From contig JANCIK010000005.1 in assembly GCA_028532985.1 (NCBI GenBank), positions 936,501 through 1,000,500 of the forward strand: a DNA stretch of 64,000 nt. Reading direction: 5' to 3'. The notes beneath the pieces are model-generated. The model did no database searches. It was not told the DNA's origin and was given only the letters and a program-made list of their open reading frames with translations. Within the stretch, counting starts at the first letter, position 1. Every line of letters starts with the position of its first letter. Position numbers and translations under genes: made by a program. The DNA is from Stropharia rugosoannulata. Taxonomy: Eukaryota; Basidiomycota; Agaricomycetes; Agaricales; Strophariaceae. This document shows positions 47,413 to 58,816 of the stretch, piece after piece.

Positions 47413-49006
47413 TTAATTTACTATTGTCCACTCGGCCACAGCACCAAACGATAGTTGATGATTATCACCTAAACCTGTTGATTCGTAGACGGGAGCATCC
47501 CCAAAACCTGAACCGATAGCATACAGATTCTTGCCATCCGGATCAAAGCACATTCCAGCAATATCCAGGTCTTCAAAATATTTTGGCTCACTGCAGGTAG
47601 CATTTCTTTGCAGAGCGGGCATGCGCACAGTTTCATGCGTCTCAAACGTCTGTGCATCGACAAGGTGTATGACAGACTGATGCTGCGCCTCTTAAGCATT
47701 AGCTGAGACTGAGCAGCAAAGGCTCTTACCTCTGTAAAGGCCAGGACTTCTTTTCCACTCGCAGAACGACTGAACTTGACGCTTCGGACACCCCACCCAG
47801 CACGAGCGTCGTATGTTGTCCATTCCCATGGATCCGAAAGCCACCCACTGGCTACCCCATTATCGTCATGCGACATGTACGACGATCCCATATTGCGCAT
47901 TTTGTTTGTATGAAACTCGACGAGAGGCTTTGTGCTTCGGATGTCCCACACTGCAACGGCACCATTCTGGCTTGATGCAGCAAACTTTGTACCATCCGTG
48001 CTAAACGCTGTCGAAAAGCACGCCTCGGCGGTCGAGTACCACGGGGAACCGGTGTAGTCCTGTGAATATGTGCGACAGAAAGATGGGGAGTAAACAGGAT
48101 AATCCAGTTTGGACAAAGCTGCATACGTAAATGATTGCGAAGGGGAAGGCGGAATTTCGAACGTTGTCGTCAATTCAAATGAAACTTGTGCGCCTCCTGT
48201 GATATGGAGCATGTGTATCTGTTCGGAGTCACTTGCGCATACAAGCATGCGTCCGTCTGGAGAGATAGAGCCTGTCAATCGTCTATTAGCGAATGTACCT
48301 ATCTGGAGCGAGTTTCAAGGTCAAAATTTGGACGCACATTGGTTAACGGGTTGTTCCAACTTCACATGGCCAGCTTCATGTGGTTCTGGTGAGGGTTCGG
48401 GATTCAACAGTGGGATGTCGAGCAGCCTTATGAGTCCATCGTTGTCGCCGACGAGCACGCGCGGCTCCATGCTCGACTCATTTGAATGCGTCAAGTCGAA
48501 CGAAGTGAGCAGGGCGGAGTTCTTCATACTACTCCCGTCACGTTCAATGTAAAGCACTTCCCAAGTTGGACCAGAGCGCTCTGACTCTGAGGGCGTATGA
48601 TATGAGATGTACGTCTGCCCATTGTGTCCCACAGCAGCGATAAGGGATCCGTCGTGGATTGGGAGTGATGAGAGAGACGATGGAGTGAAGTCCAGGCTGC
48701 AGAGAATGCGACGCGACTGGAAGTGAGAGTAACATTTGAGATGGTGAATGGATCCATGAAAACTAAGGAGTATACCGCGTCGGGGGAGCTCATATCTTGC
48801 TCCACTATCGCATCATAGGCAACATAGTTGACGATTCCTGACTCGCGAGGACAGATTAGAAGGCTGTCCCTTAGCTGGCTGCGAGACTACTTGTTATACT
48901 CAGCAACTCATATTTTGGTCGCTACGTACCCGTGCGTAATTGACGGGTCAGCATGGGCTACCGCAATGGGCTGTTTTGTGAGGAAGAGACCTGGATTGTT
49001 CGTCAT
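47413..49006 (-). CDS. WD40/DUF2415 protein, short copy 2
   Basis: Five exons, 48930-49006, 48776-48878, 48338-48716, 47730-48271 and 47413-47688, sum to 1377 nt (458 residues). Exon order and phases match the long copy; exon 1 is 77 nt in all three. Blades read QLRDSLLICPRESGIVNYV, DNDGLIRLLDIPL, FSTDGTKFAASSQNGAVAVW and SVIHLVDAQTFET. The protein then passes directly to KYFEDLDIAGMCFDPDGKNL and ends FGAVAEWTIVN. The large acidic linker of the long copy is absent. Function unknown; likely a tandem duplicate that lost, or never had, the linker. Confidence 0.8.
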
Positions 49007-49600
49007 ATTAGCACAGAAGAAGTGGCGTTCAACGGTTTTACGCAGATGGTAAAAAGGTGTAAGCGTGTCCGACAGATCAACATCGTCGGTCAACTGATAA
49101 TGATATGGATCTATGCGATGTTGGCCGCAGTGGTTGGCAATATGCTGTGCAGCCAAGTAATAACGTAATTTCAAATAGACACGGAGAAGTTTTGCCAGCC
49201 AGAAGTTTGCCAGAAGTCAAATTTCAAAACTCGAGGTCGCTGTGTATGTACTTCACTGGCCGCATGCTGTGAGATACAGTGTTCCCTTGTTTCTCCTTCA
49301 TTTTCTCCCCCCGGCAGGATCTTTCACGGCGCCTTGACACTCGGGTCACAGAATTTCTCCCAACTGTAGACTTCCAAGTGCATGAAGGAGCGTCTTTCAA
49401 GATCGCCTATTAATTTTATTGATAAACACCTCATTTAACTGATGACGGAGTCCGGCTGCAGCAACTTTCAGTCATGGTCAACGCCATACAGAGAAATAGT
49501 TGTGTACTGGTTCTGATAGCTTTGGAAGGGAAACAGAACTTGAAACAGTATAGTTTTCGAGAACCGACCACTCCTGCAGACTCAATGGGCTTTCTGCATT
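49007..49600. other. Intergenic, no gene seen
   Basis: Separates DUF2415 copies 2 and 3; promoter of copy 2 expected. Confidence 0.5.
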
Positions 49601-51198
49601 TTAGAAGTTATCAGCCACGGCCCATTCTGCCAGAGCAGCGAACTGTATGTGGGTTATATCTTGCAGACTTGTTGATTCGTAGACGGGAGCGTGTCCAACA
49701 CCTGAACCGATAGCATATAATTTCTTTCCCTCCGGATCAAAGCACATTCCAGCAATATCCAGGTCTTCAAAATATTTTGGCTCACTTGAAATGGTAGGAT
49801 GAGTTTGCAGAGCGGGCATGCGCACGGTCTCATGCATTTCAAATGTCTGTGCGTCGACAAGATGTATGACAGACTGATGCTGGGCCCCTTTAGTATTGCC
49901 TAAAATCAGGCAGCAAAAACGCTTACCTCTGTAAAGGCCATAACTTCTTTGCCGCCCGGGGAACGACTGAACTTGATACTTCGGACACCCCATCCAGAAC
50001 GCTCCTCATGCCTTGTCCAATTTAATGGATCTAAAAGCCACCCACTGGCTGCTCCATTTCCGTCGTGCGACGTAAATAACGACCCCATATTGCGCATTTC
50101 GTTTGTGTGAAACTCGACGAGAGGCTTTGTGCTCCGGATGTCCCACACTGCAACTGCGCCGGTCTGGCTTGCTGCAGCAAACTTAGTACCGTCTGTGTTA
50201 AATGATGTCGAGAAGCACTCGTCGGCAGAGAAGGGTCTACGATACCCTCGGAATCTTCCTCTATATACCTGTGAGTATGAAGAGCAGAAGGACGGGGAGA
50301 AAACAGGATAGTGTAATTTGGACAATTCTGCTTCTGTAAATGGCTGCCCAAGGGAAAACGGAATTGTAAATGAGGTTGTCTGTTCGAACGAGACCTGTCT
50401 GCCTCCTGTGATTTGGAACATATGTATCTGTTCAGAGTCACTGGCACATACAAGCAATCGTCCATCTGGGGAGATGGAGCCTGAAAACGGGCTATCAGGG
50501 GATATCCTTATGTTCACGGCCATCTGAACTCACATTGGTTGACTGGTTGTTCCAACTTCAGGTGGCCCGCTTCATGAAGTTCTGGTGGGGGTTCGGGATT
50601 CAACAATGGGATATCTAGCACCGTTATTATGCCATCGTTTGCGCTGATGAGCATACGCGGCTCCGTGCTGGACTCATTTGAGCGCGTCAAATCAAAAGAG
50701 GTGAGCAGGACAGAGTTCTTCATCCAGGCTCCTTTTTGGTCAGTGTACTGCACTTTCCAAGTTAGATTAGAGCGCTCTAACTCTGGTGTATGGTATGAGG
50801 TATATATCTGCCCACTGTGCCCCACAGCAGCAATCAAGGATCCGTCATGAGTTGGGAGTGAAGAAATAGAAGATGGGGTAAAGTCCAGGCTGCAGAGAGT
50901 GCGACACGGCTGGAGAAGGAGGGTGTCACTTAACATGGTGAATGGATTTGTGATGAAAGCAGTATACCGCGTCAGGAGAGCCCATATCCTGCTCCACTAT
51001 TGCTGTAGAGCTAACATAGTTCACAATCCCTGACTCGCGAGGGCAGATCAAAAGGCTGTCCCTTAGCTGGCTAGGAAAGCATTTGTTACATTCAGCACCT
51101 CTTCTTTTGATTTCTACGTACCCGTGCGTAATCGATGGATCAGCATGTGCTACCGCAGTGGCCTGTTTCGAGCGGAAAAGGGCTGGTTTATTTGTCAT
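49601..51198 (-). CDS. WD40/DUF2415 protein, short copy 3, possibly frameshifted
   Basis: Close paralogue of copy 2. Exons 51122-51198, 50968-51070, 50534-50909, 49927-50480 and a last exon down to 49601. The first four junctions are canonical and in phase (MTNKPALF start; QLRDSLLICPRESGIVNYV; ANDGIITVLDIPL; FNTDGTKFAAASQTGAVAVW). The last intron starts GTAAGC after AFTE, but the only good acceptor (CTAAAG, near 49888) enters the last exon in the wrong frame. The correct frame (SVIHLVDAQTFEM ... KYFEDLDIAGMCFDPEG ... ALAEWAVADNF) is open but offset. Either an unusual splice is used or the C-terminal DUF2415 motif is lost, leaving a truncated product. Confidence 0.65.
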
Positions 51199-51707
51199 GA
51201 AGCAAAAAGGATGATGTGCACTGCAAGACCTTAGCCGAAGAAAAGGTGTATGTAAGTCCGACTGATTAGTATCGCCGGTTATATATGTATATAACTGATA
51301 TGGATCTACTACTATGTGTGGGACGATACCACTGTTTCGCACAATCAAGTGTAAGTTGACAAGAGTGCTGAAAACAAAGTTCTGACGTTCGAATCCTTTC
51401 ATCCATAGAGCTTTTATAAAGCGATAATAATGAATCAGTGTGTAAGCTCCTGTTCCATGGTATTGCCGGTACATGATTGCGAGATGAATAACAGAGATGC
51501 GCATTCGCCGGACTCTAAGTAAAGTCTCAATTCTCACTGGGTACAAAATTAACAAGCTCATTCATCCTCAGACCTTGCATCAGTTTTGATGAAGCCATTA
51601 TGTCTTGGGCCTTGACGTGGTTTGCGTCAGCTGAACGCTACGTAATCCTATAAATTACTTACCTCGAGCAGCAATGTGTACATTTTGTCATTGACAGCCC
51701 ATCGATC
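51199..51707. other. Divergent promoter region
   Basis: Between the 5' ends of DUF2415 copy 3 (-) and the DUF6534 gene (+). An open minus-strand frame continues upstream of copy 3 to 51561, but the downstream methionine aligns with copy 2 and was preferred. Confidence 0.5.
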
Positions 51708-53232
51708 ATGCCTCCACTAAATGCTCTGGAGATTGAACCACTGTGAGCAATAGCGTTTGTCGTTGCTCCTCAACTACATGTTCACTCACCTCGCCTGTGT
51801 AATAGAGCCCGCTCGGTGGTATGAGAATACAATTTTTCGATATTAAATATCTAACGAATCTAGGACCATAGATACTTATTTGCCCTTTTATTTGGTGGCT
51901 CCTTGGTATCTTGTCTATTCAAATACGTGAGCAGAAGTCTGTTCCCTCAAAGAGATGGTGAATGTAGACGCAGTGTTTCCCAGATATGTACAGACAAGTC
52001 TTTTGGCAGAAAGACAAACTTGTGACCAAGTGCTTAGTATCGACTGTATTTGCTTGCCAAATTATCCAGGCCGTAGTGTTCGCACATACCACTTATCGTA
52101 CATTCGTTACCGGGTTTGGAAATCTCGAAATGCTTGACGAATTGAGAGAGAACTGGGTTTCAGGATGTATTCTCGTTGGACTAGGTAAAGATTTTCCCTC
52201 TTTTTAATATTCAATATTCATTAACACTACTGATTACCGAGGGTAGTGTCATGCATGGTGCAGCTTTTCTACGCGTGGCGAATATGGATTATCTCTGCCA
52301 GAAAATTGCCATCGATTCTAATAGTTTTAGTAAATTATTTGCACCTCCTAAGCATGCCGCATTTTAACATGCGTTTGGACAGGCCTCTCTCTGCTCTCTT
52401 GCAGCCAGTTTTGTAACCGGAATATCCTCATCAAAGGCTGGTAGATACAGCAAGTTACTTGATTCAAAGATCGTTGAGAAGGCGCAGTGGGTACGTTCTA
52501 TTTCAAAATATATGGAATACAGTTTTCAACACCATCGATATCTTTCAGATTTGGCAAGGGGCGGCCACTGCCGCTGCTTGTGATACTTTAATTGCTGGAT
52601 GCATGACATACTACGTAAATTGCCCCAGTTGTGATTTCAAGAGAATTACATGCTAATTTAATGACCATGCATTGCATAGTTAAAACGTCGCTCTCCCGAA
52701 GGTGCCGCATTCGGTGGAACAATTTCGCTCATTAACAAGATTGTCCGTTTGACGATAGAAAGCGGAACATTGACAGGTGTGTTTTGCACTTAGTTGAATA
52801 CGCTCCTGCTAATTTCGTGGAATTATTATAGCAAGCTTGTCCATTGCAACAATAGTCCTGACCTTTTTCCCCCGTCGCACTCCATATTTTCTAGTTTTAG
52901 TTAGCACCATCTCTGGATCGTATGCAAGCACGCTTATGGTTATCCTCAACAGCCGCATAAAGTTCGTGATTCCCAGAAACGCAGAGATCTGGCAAGACAG
53001 CGGGAGTGAAGTAGCTTCTGATCCTCGTCCAGACCATAGTGTCAACGCGAATGGTAGACGGAAAGCAAGGACTCCGCGTAACGCATCCACCCTACTCTGG
53101 TTCGCTGGGTTTACCCACTCTTCTACTGCGACGACCACTCTATCGGAGGACTACACTTTATCACACATGACAGGAAGCTCCACTCAGGCAGCCAACGACG
53201 AGCCTATAGCAACCCAGCACAAAGATCCATAG
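51708..53232 (+). CDS. DUF6534 seven-pass membrane protein
   Basis: Agaricomycete-expanded integral membrane family of unknown function. Exons: 51708-51742, probably 51806-51818 (13 nt), 51864-51936, 51984-52184, 52247-52329, 52383-52490, 52549-52614, 52680-52776 and 52832-53232. All phases agree. Membrane segments include YLFALLFGGSLVSCLF, VTKCLVSTVFACQIIQAVVF, the LVGLVSCMVQLFYAWRIW segment typical of the family, SILIVLV/ASLCSLAASFVTG, AAACDTLIAGCMTYY, IVRLTIESGTLTG/ASLSIATIVL and FLVLVSTISGSYASTLMVIL followed by NSR. The C-terminal tail is Ser/Thr-rich. The exon 1-2 region is the weakest part: skipping the 13-nt exon and using an acceptor at 51871 is also in phase. Confidence 0.85.
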
Positions 53233-54199
53233 CACCAAAAAAAGTATGGCTTCGACGATTTAATATGATGTGGGGGATATGATGTGGGGACAGGCGACCA
53301 AGGCTGACCACCAGCGTGCAAGTATGCTGTATGAACCAACGGCGGGAGAGAGCTATCCAGGTCCTATTGGCAGACGGATATCGCGGCGAGGCCTTGAGTG
53401 AGACTCGCGCTATTGACGTGTGGTCTGCTGCTTGGGTAACCTGTTTAGGTCACACTGGGGATAAACTGGGGAGCAAGTTGCGACGGGGTTCGCGCACGCG
53501 CTTGACCTACTAGTACAAGTAGTATTAGGGACCACAGGTTGATTATTGCACACCCTCTGGTATTGTGATTCAAGAGAGGGACCGCATATTTCGTTGGAAA
53601 ATACAGCGTGATATGCCACTCGCGAATTGCTGCCCGAGCAGAACCCAGTGATGTTGAAATGTGCATAAATGGCCATCCAGAAAACGATTTGAAAGTTATA
53701 TCAAATCGTGAAGACAAACGAAGAGGTTGTAAATTCCGAGTCTTGACAAGTCGACTTAGACCTGGGTTGTTCATCCATTTCGACCGTCAAGCCACATATA
53801 CCGTTGACATCGACGAAAATAACATGTGCCTTGGATAAGAATAGGGAGGTTTCCAGGTATAAGCACATAATTATACCAACCAGAACACTGTATTGAGGTA
53901 CGACATGTCATCTCATGAGCGCAACTGAACTTAAATAGACACAGAGTACCTATCTCAACATTCGCGCCCGCTGTATGGTATTGAGGGACAGATCCTGGAC
54001 CTATTGTAATTTAAGGAAGGGAATTAAACGGTCCCCTAGGTTATTAGAACAACGTGGTCCGGCATTGCCCAAAGACGGCAAGTTCAACGAAAGCAACAAC
54101 AGTCCTGACTCCTGCCTGAGTCGAACCACCTAGGTACCTAAGTCTTGTGGTTGGGTACCGGAAGACAAATAATCACATCCGCTGTGGGTATATGCGCAT
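53233..54199. other. Intergenic, no gene seen
   Basis: Convergent 3' region between the DUF6534 gene (+) and PGS1 (-). Nothing is supported except short frames. Confidence 0.5.
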
Positions 54200-56068
54200 C
54201 TACAGCATCCCCTTGACTAGCCAGACGATAAACTGGGTGGTCCACCGGACTTTACGTTTCTCTCCTCGCCATTTATGCGCATGAGATCTGATCCCAGCAA
54301 GCTCAGATGCCAGATTTTGCCGGAGGGTCGAGATGGGCAAATGGGGAGATGCAGATGGACCAAGATCTGAGCCAGCTGTTGAAGTGTCGGACGGGAGGAT
54401 CATGAGGAAGGATAGTTCCGTATCAATATGGGCAGACCGCGCGTTGAGGTTCGTTGAGCCAAACAGAGTTAGAATTGGGGGCGTCGTGGATGTCAGGGAT
54501 AACCAGATACCTGCAGCACGGGATGACGCGTAGATTCTTGGAGGACGTAAGACGACGTACCCTTCGCATGATAAGTCCACCCTGGTTTTTCCCACTCACT
54601 CAATAACACACCCTTGCCCTCCGCTTCAGAGGGGCCATTCCAAAGCCTCCCAGCTTTCGCTACGGCCGCCATGAATCGTTGTTCGTACAATGTGTAACCT
54701 TCCGGAATTCTGCCAGATATGCCTTTAGATCCGTAGAACCCGTTCGCCTGTATGAAGCAATTATTGAGTTGATGTAGAAAAAACTATTATATGATGCTCA
54801 CCTTGGGACTCGCGGCAACGATACGACAATCAACGTCACTACTTTTCAAGACAAGATCTTGGTACGGCGCATACAAGCTGAAGTATCCGCTCGTAAGGTC
54901 TACCATTGGTCGATGATTTCCCGGGCTCTTGGCGAGCTTCCGAAATAGTAAATGTATAGCGGACTCTTCTTCCTTGATGTTGAACTGGCCACCTTGTATG
55001 AGAGGAACAAGCAATGCCATTTGGGCGGATGACGTTGGGGAGGAATCGATCATTTTCTTTGAACGCGCTCGCTGAAGGTTTTGGAAATTAGTGAACGCTT
55101 CTTCTATATTAGCATGAATGTAATGGGGATGAATGTTGGCATTGGGCCATTGTAAGGTATAATCATTAGATGAACAAGAATGAAGATTGGCGTTCCCCGA
55201 CGGTGAGTCTTCTTTTGGCAACAACTTATATGAAAACGGGGTGACAGTTTCCATGAAATCATGACAATACTGAGCAAGGTATTTCTGGTCGGAAAACAAT
55301 ATATAGCGATCCTGACGGTCGGTGAAATATGAGACGTTAAGGTTTGCCCTGGCTTTCTGTATATGTGAATGCTCCAGATTCAACAGAGAAAATGGCGTAC
55401 CCGCTGATCATCACGTCGTCGTCGACCCCGTATATTTTAGCATGCCAAGTTCCCCAGCCTTCGTTGAAGCGTGGAGGGACTATTTTTGCCATGAGTCCTC
55501 TCAGATGGGGGCTTCGAAACATAGAAATGTTGACTCGGGAACGGAATTCGAGCAAAAGAGGCAAAAGCAATTTCGCAGTAGAACCCGAGCCTGGACGCGT
55601 TGATCGGTTGAGGTCCAGCACCATTTTCAGTCGCAAATCTGGCTTCTCGCGAAGACGCCGTGTCAATGCGGATATCTGGGAGCGTACATCACATAAAAAT
55701 GAATGTCATTGGAGAACGTTGGGCGAATGACTGACCAATTCGGTTTCTTCAGAACCTATGTATAACGACGAGATGAATATCCGACGTTCTGCTTTGCTTA
55801 TCATATCCTAGAGTATTTGGTTGTTAGAACATAAAGAAAATAGAAATGTACATACCAAAAGCCTCTTGTAGAATTGCGACGGTTGGTTTAGAATATGAAT
55901 AGATGAAGGGCATACAGGAAACGTTGGTTGTTTTTCACCCAATTCCGAGAGGAATTCTTGAAATGAAGGGCTGATTGTCTTCGATACATATCTCCTTGGA
56001 CATGGCAAGAGAAAACATGCTCTTGACCTGGCGGCCACGCTGGCCCCAGTCCGTGCAAATCGCCACAT
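54200..56068 (-). CDS. PGS1: Phosphatidylglycerophosphate synthase
   Basis: Makes phosphatidylglycerophosphate from CDP-diacylglycerol and glycerol-3-phosphate in mitochondria, the committed step to cardiolipin. Six exons, 55856-56068, 55736-55807, 55401-55675, 54802-55348, 54561-54747 and 54200-54510, total 1605 nt (534 residues). The N-terminus (MWRFARTGASVAARSRACFL) looks like a mitochondrial presequence. The first phospholipase-D-like motif is WHAKIYGVDDDVMISG (His173, Lys175, Asp180), followed by ANLNVSYFTDRQDRY. The second is YHAKGIWL (His429, Lys431), followed by FGSTNLNARSAHIDTELSF. An in-frame ATG at 56113 would add 15 residues. Confidence 0.93.
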
Positions 56069-56113
56069 CAATTGAAGGTGGTGTCGAAAATCCAAAGAGG
56101 TAACAATGCGCAT

Positions 56114-56579
56114 TGCTTGTCTCCATCATTAGAAGTAAATAGCAAGGAATATTCTCACGTTAGTATCAACGCTATTCGGCTTCTCGGCAATCAACGGCAC
56201 ATTGTACTTTTCACAACCTTCCCCACTTCTTACTTTCGAACAATCCAAAAATAAGTCTAACAGCGGATTTTGGTGTGCTAGACCTGCTTTATATTCTCCC
56301 AGTCATCAAACTTATGGTTCATGGGAATTTTTAGAGCTTAACTGACTCGGCATGCGCGTTATCTATTGATATCTGGCTCCCCACTGGCACTGGGCTGCTC
56401 CGGGGGAAAAATTACTGAATACAGTGTATCAAATCAAGTACTCAAAATTACCTATGCATGAAATTAAAAGGGTCACACACATAGTCATCCGTACTTTAGG
56501 TCTTCTGCCGAAGCTAAGGTAGGTTGCTCTGCTTCTCTCTCGCTCCTTCGTCAATCATCTACTACTCAGGCCAGTGGCC
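56114..56579. other. Divergent promoter region
   Basis: Between PGS1 (-) and the small gene at 56580 (+). No gene is supported. Confidence 0.5.
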
Positions 56580-56978
56580 ATGGATATCATTCACCAATTA
56601 TTCAGAGAGCAAGACACTGAGCCAGACACTGCTTCTGAGTTTGTAGCCGAGTTCTATTCTCGCCATAGTTCACATTGTGAAGCACGTTCATGGTGAGATA
56701 TAATTTGTATTACCTAGGAATTCACTATCACATGTACGACTTACCCTGCCTGTTCGTTATCCAGTGTGGAAGACGACAGTCACATAATAGATCTCTACTC
56801 CTACTCGCGTCCACTGAGTCCCTCTACACCTGAGCCGAAAGAGAATATATCTTGTACAAACGATATTCTTCCATGCAGTGGAGACCAAAGAGTTCAAGCT
56901 TCAATGCCTGTCGATGAAGGACTCGATGAATCCGTGATATACGAGCTTCCTATTAACACGCAACCAGAGCAGAGCTAG
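56580..56978 (+). CDS. Small unrecognised protein
   Basis: Two exons, 56580-56692 and 56765-56978 (72-nt intron, GTGAGA...ATCCAG, phase 2), give 108 residues beginning MDIIHQLFREQDTEPDTASE. No domain is recognised. It is acidic, with Ser/Pro motifs (SRPLSPSTPEPK), no signal peptide and no membrane segment. The style is loosely like the N-terminal part of the small zinc-finger gene at 62719. A further open frame at 56984-57220 might be a downstream exon, but a TAG lies before any donor. Confidence 0.45.
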
Positions 56979-58150
56979 GTTAGTTGCCTGACCTAATATC
57001 TGAGGTGCTTCTCACCAAGTGCTCGGATCCACCGACTCCGTCAGGGTGTAACCTTCTCACCTTTGAAGATTCGCAACTCATTGAGAATCCAGGTGAGAAA
57101 TGTCTGAATAGAAACAAGCCGAGGTTGATAACCATTGACACCTTTGCTCTCAATGTATCTAATAAGAGCTTCGTAATGCGGACAGCAGCGGCGTTTCTCT
57201 TACGACAAGTGAAGATTTAACGTTCAGTATCTCTACACGATGCACCAGTTCTTCTAAATTTATGTATTATATTGTCCTAAAAGTAGCCTTGCAACATCAG
57301 ATGTACCGTGCGCTATCTTCGGCTCGTGGAAGTGTAACACTGCATAGAAATGTAGAGATGGTTCTTTCATTCTCTTGATTAACTACCCATGGATCGCTAG
57401 CCCGCCTTTGGCTGCAAGGTATGTGAAACGGATCCGTCTATATAAGGTGTGAACCATTCAACTATACGTTGGATAAAACGTTTTGGTCATACGACATATC
57501 TGTCGTAATTTACTCTAATGAGGAGTGTGTAATATTAACTAATTAAAGTAGATGGATTATCATCTCTACGATGCACCTGTATACCGTTACTAAATGCATA
57601 TGGACTGTCAAATGACTTGTGAAATCATTCTTGCCATCTTGCCGTACTATGAGAGCGTCAGTTTATTCGCAGTCAAGTCCGTTGAAAGTTACGGTTGAAT
57701 GCCTGTATTTTGAACCCTTCATATTGAATTTACAGAATATTCAGATCTAATTAAGCTTCTTTTATTTATGATACATACTCGGATTACAAGTTGAATTATC
57801 ACCGTTGTGCCCGGAGGATGTGAATAGAAAAGCAACCTATCGATCGGTTGGAAACCCTTGATAAGATTTCGGGTGTTTATCGTTTAACCACATATTAGCC
57901 GGCTATGTATATGTTCTAAGTATGTACAATACTACAAACTGTCGAGTCAAGGTGACTACATGCGTGTATGTGAATTTTGCTGCTAGTTGAGATATCAATA
58001 CCACTAAATAGAAGTAAATGTTCAAAGCACTGTTCGAACGTATAGTATAGATAAGTAAGTGGGAGAAGTAGTTGTAAACTGTACGTGTATAATGTCATTA
58101 TAGAGTGTTATCAGCTATCAAGGCTATCCAATGACAGAGAGAAGCGCTTC
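56979..58150. other. Intergenic, AT-rich
   Basis: No supported gene. An open plus-strand frame at 56984-57220 has no start ATG and no motif. Confidence 0.45.
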
Positions 58151-58816
58151 TCAGGTAATAGTACGTTTGAAACCCCGAAGTTCAACCTTCATCTTCGAAA
58201 TTGCCCATACGGGAAGAACGACTAACCCAACTATCGCAAACATGAGACAAGACGCGACTATGGGGCCAAGAGAGCCAGCCAGTATGAGTTGCCCAAGGTC
58301 TTTGGACCTCTCCCGGCCAACAATAATGGTCCCCATGATAGCCGCTAGGGCGCTGTACATAATTTCCTTCCCAAGGTTTTGGAAGAGGGACGAGGATATT
58401 GATCGTAGAGTCGAGCTTTCTTCCACTTGACTTCGGTTGCTCGAGCGAATTAGGAGCGCGGTGTAGATCATGGTGAGCACCGCACCCCCAAACGCACCTA
58501 TACTGGCCGACAAAAAGACACGTTCGGAGATGCTATGGGTCGAAGTATTTATAGAGCCCAGTGTACGCACAAGCTCATTTCCTAGAACCAGGAAGAGAGC
58601 ATACTTTGCAGGGGATGCGAGTACCTCGGCAAACTCGTTCACGTCACATCTACCGAGAGCTGCGATTACTTTTACCCATGTCGAAGATATCTAAAAAGAT
58701 AGTGAGTTGACGTGGTACGACAGGAGCCGTCAAGAGGGGACAAAAACACGAACGTGGGGACCCGTCAGAACATCAGAATCAACCTTCTCTATTTTGTGAG
58801 TCACGGCGGAATGCAT
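58151..58816 (-). CDS. Small multi-pass membrane protein, unknown
   Basis: Two exons, 58754-58816 and 58151-58690 (63-nt phase-0 intron, GTTCGT...TTTTAG), encode 200 residues. Exon 1 reads MHSAVTHKIEKVDSDVLTGP. Three or four hydrophobic segments follow: KYALFLVLGNELV, FLSASIGAFGGAVLTMIYTA, IMYSALAAIMGTIIVG and a long one through SLGPIVASCLMFAIVGLVVL. The C-terminus is short and basic (KMKVELRGFKRTIT). No family was recognised. The GTTCGT donor is less common, but the frame and Met context support the model. Confidence 0.65.
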
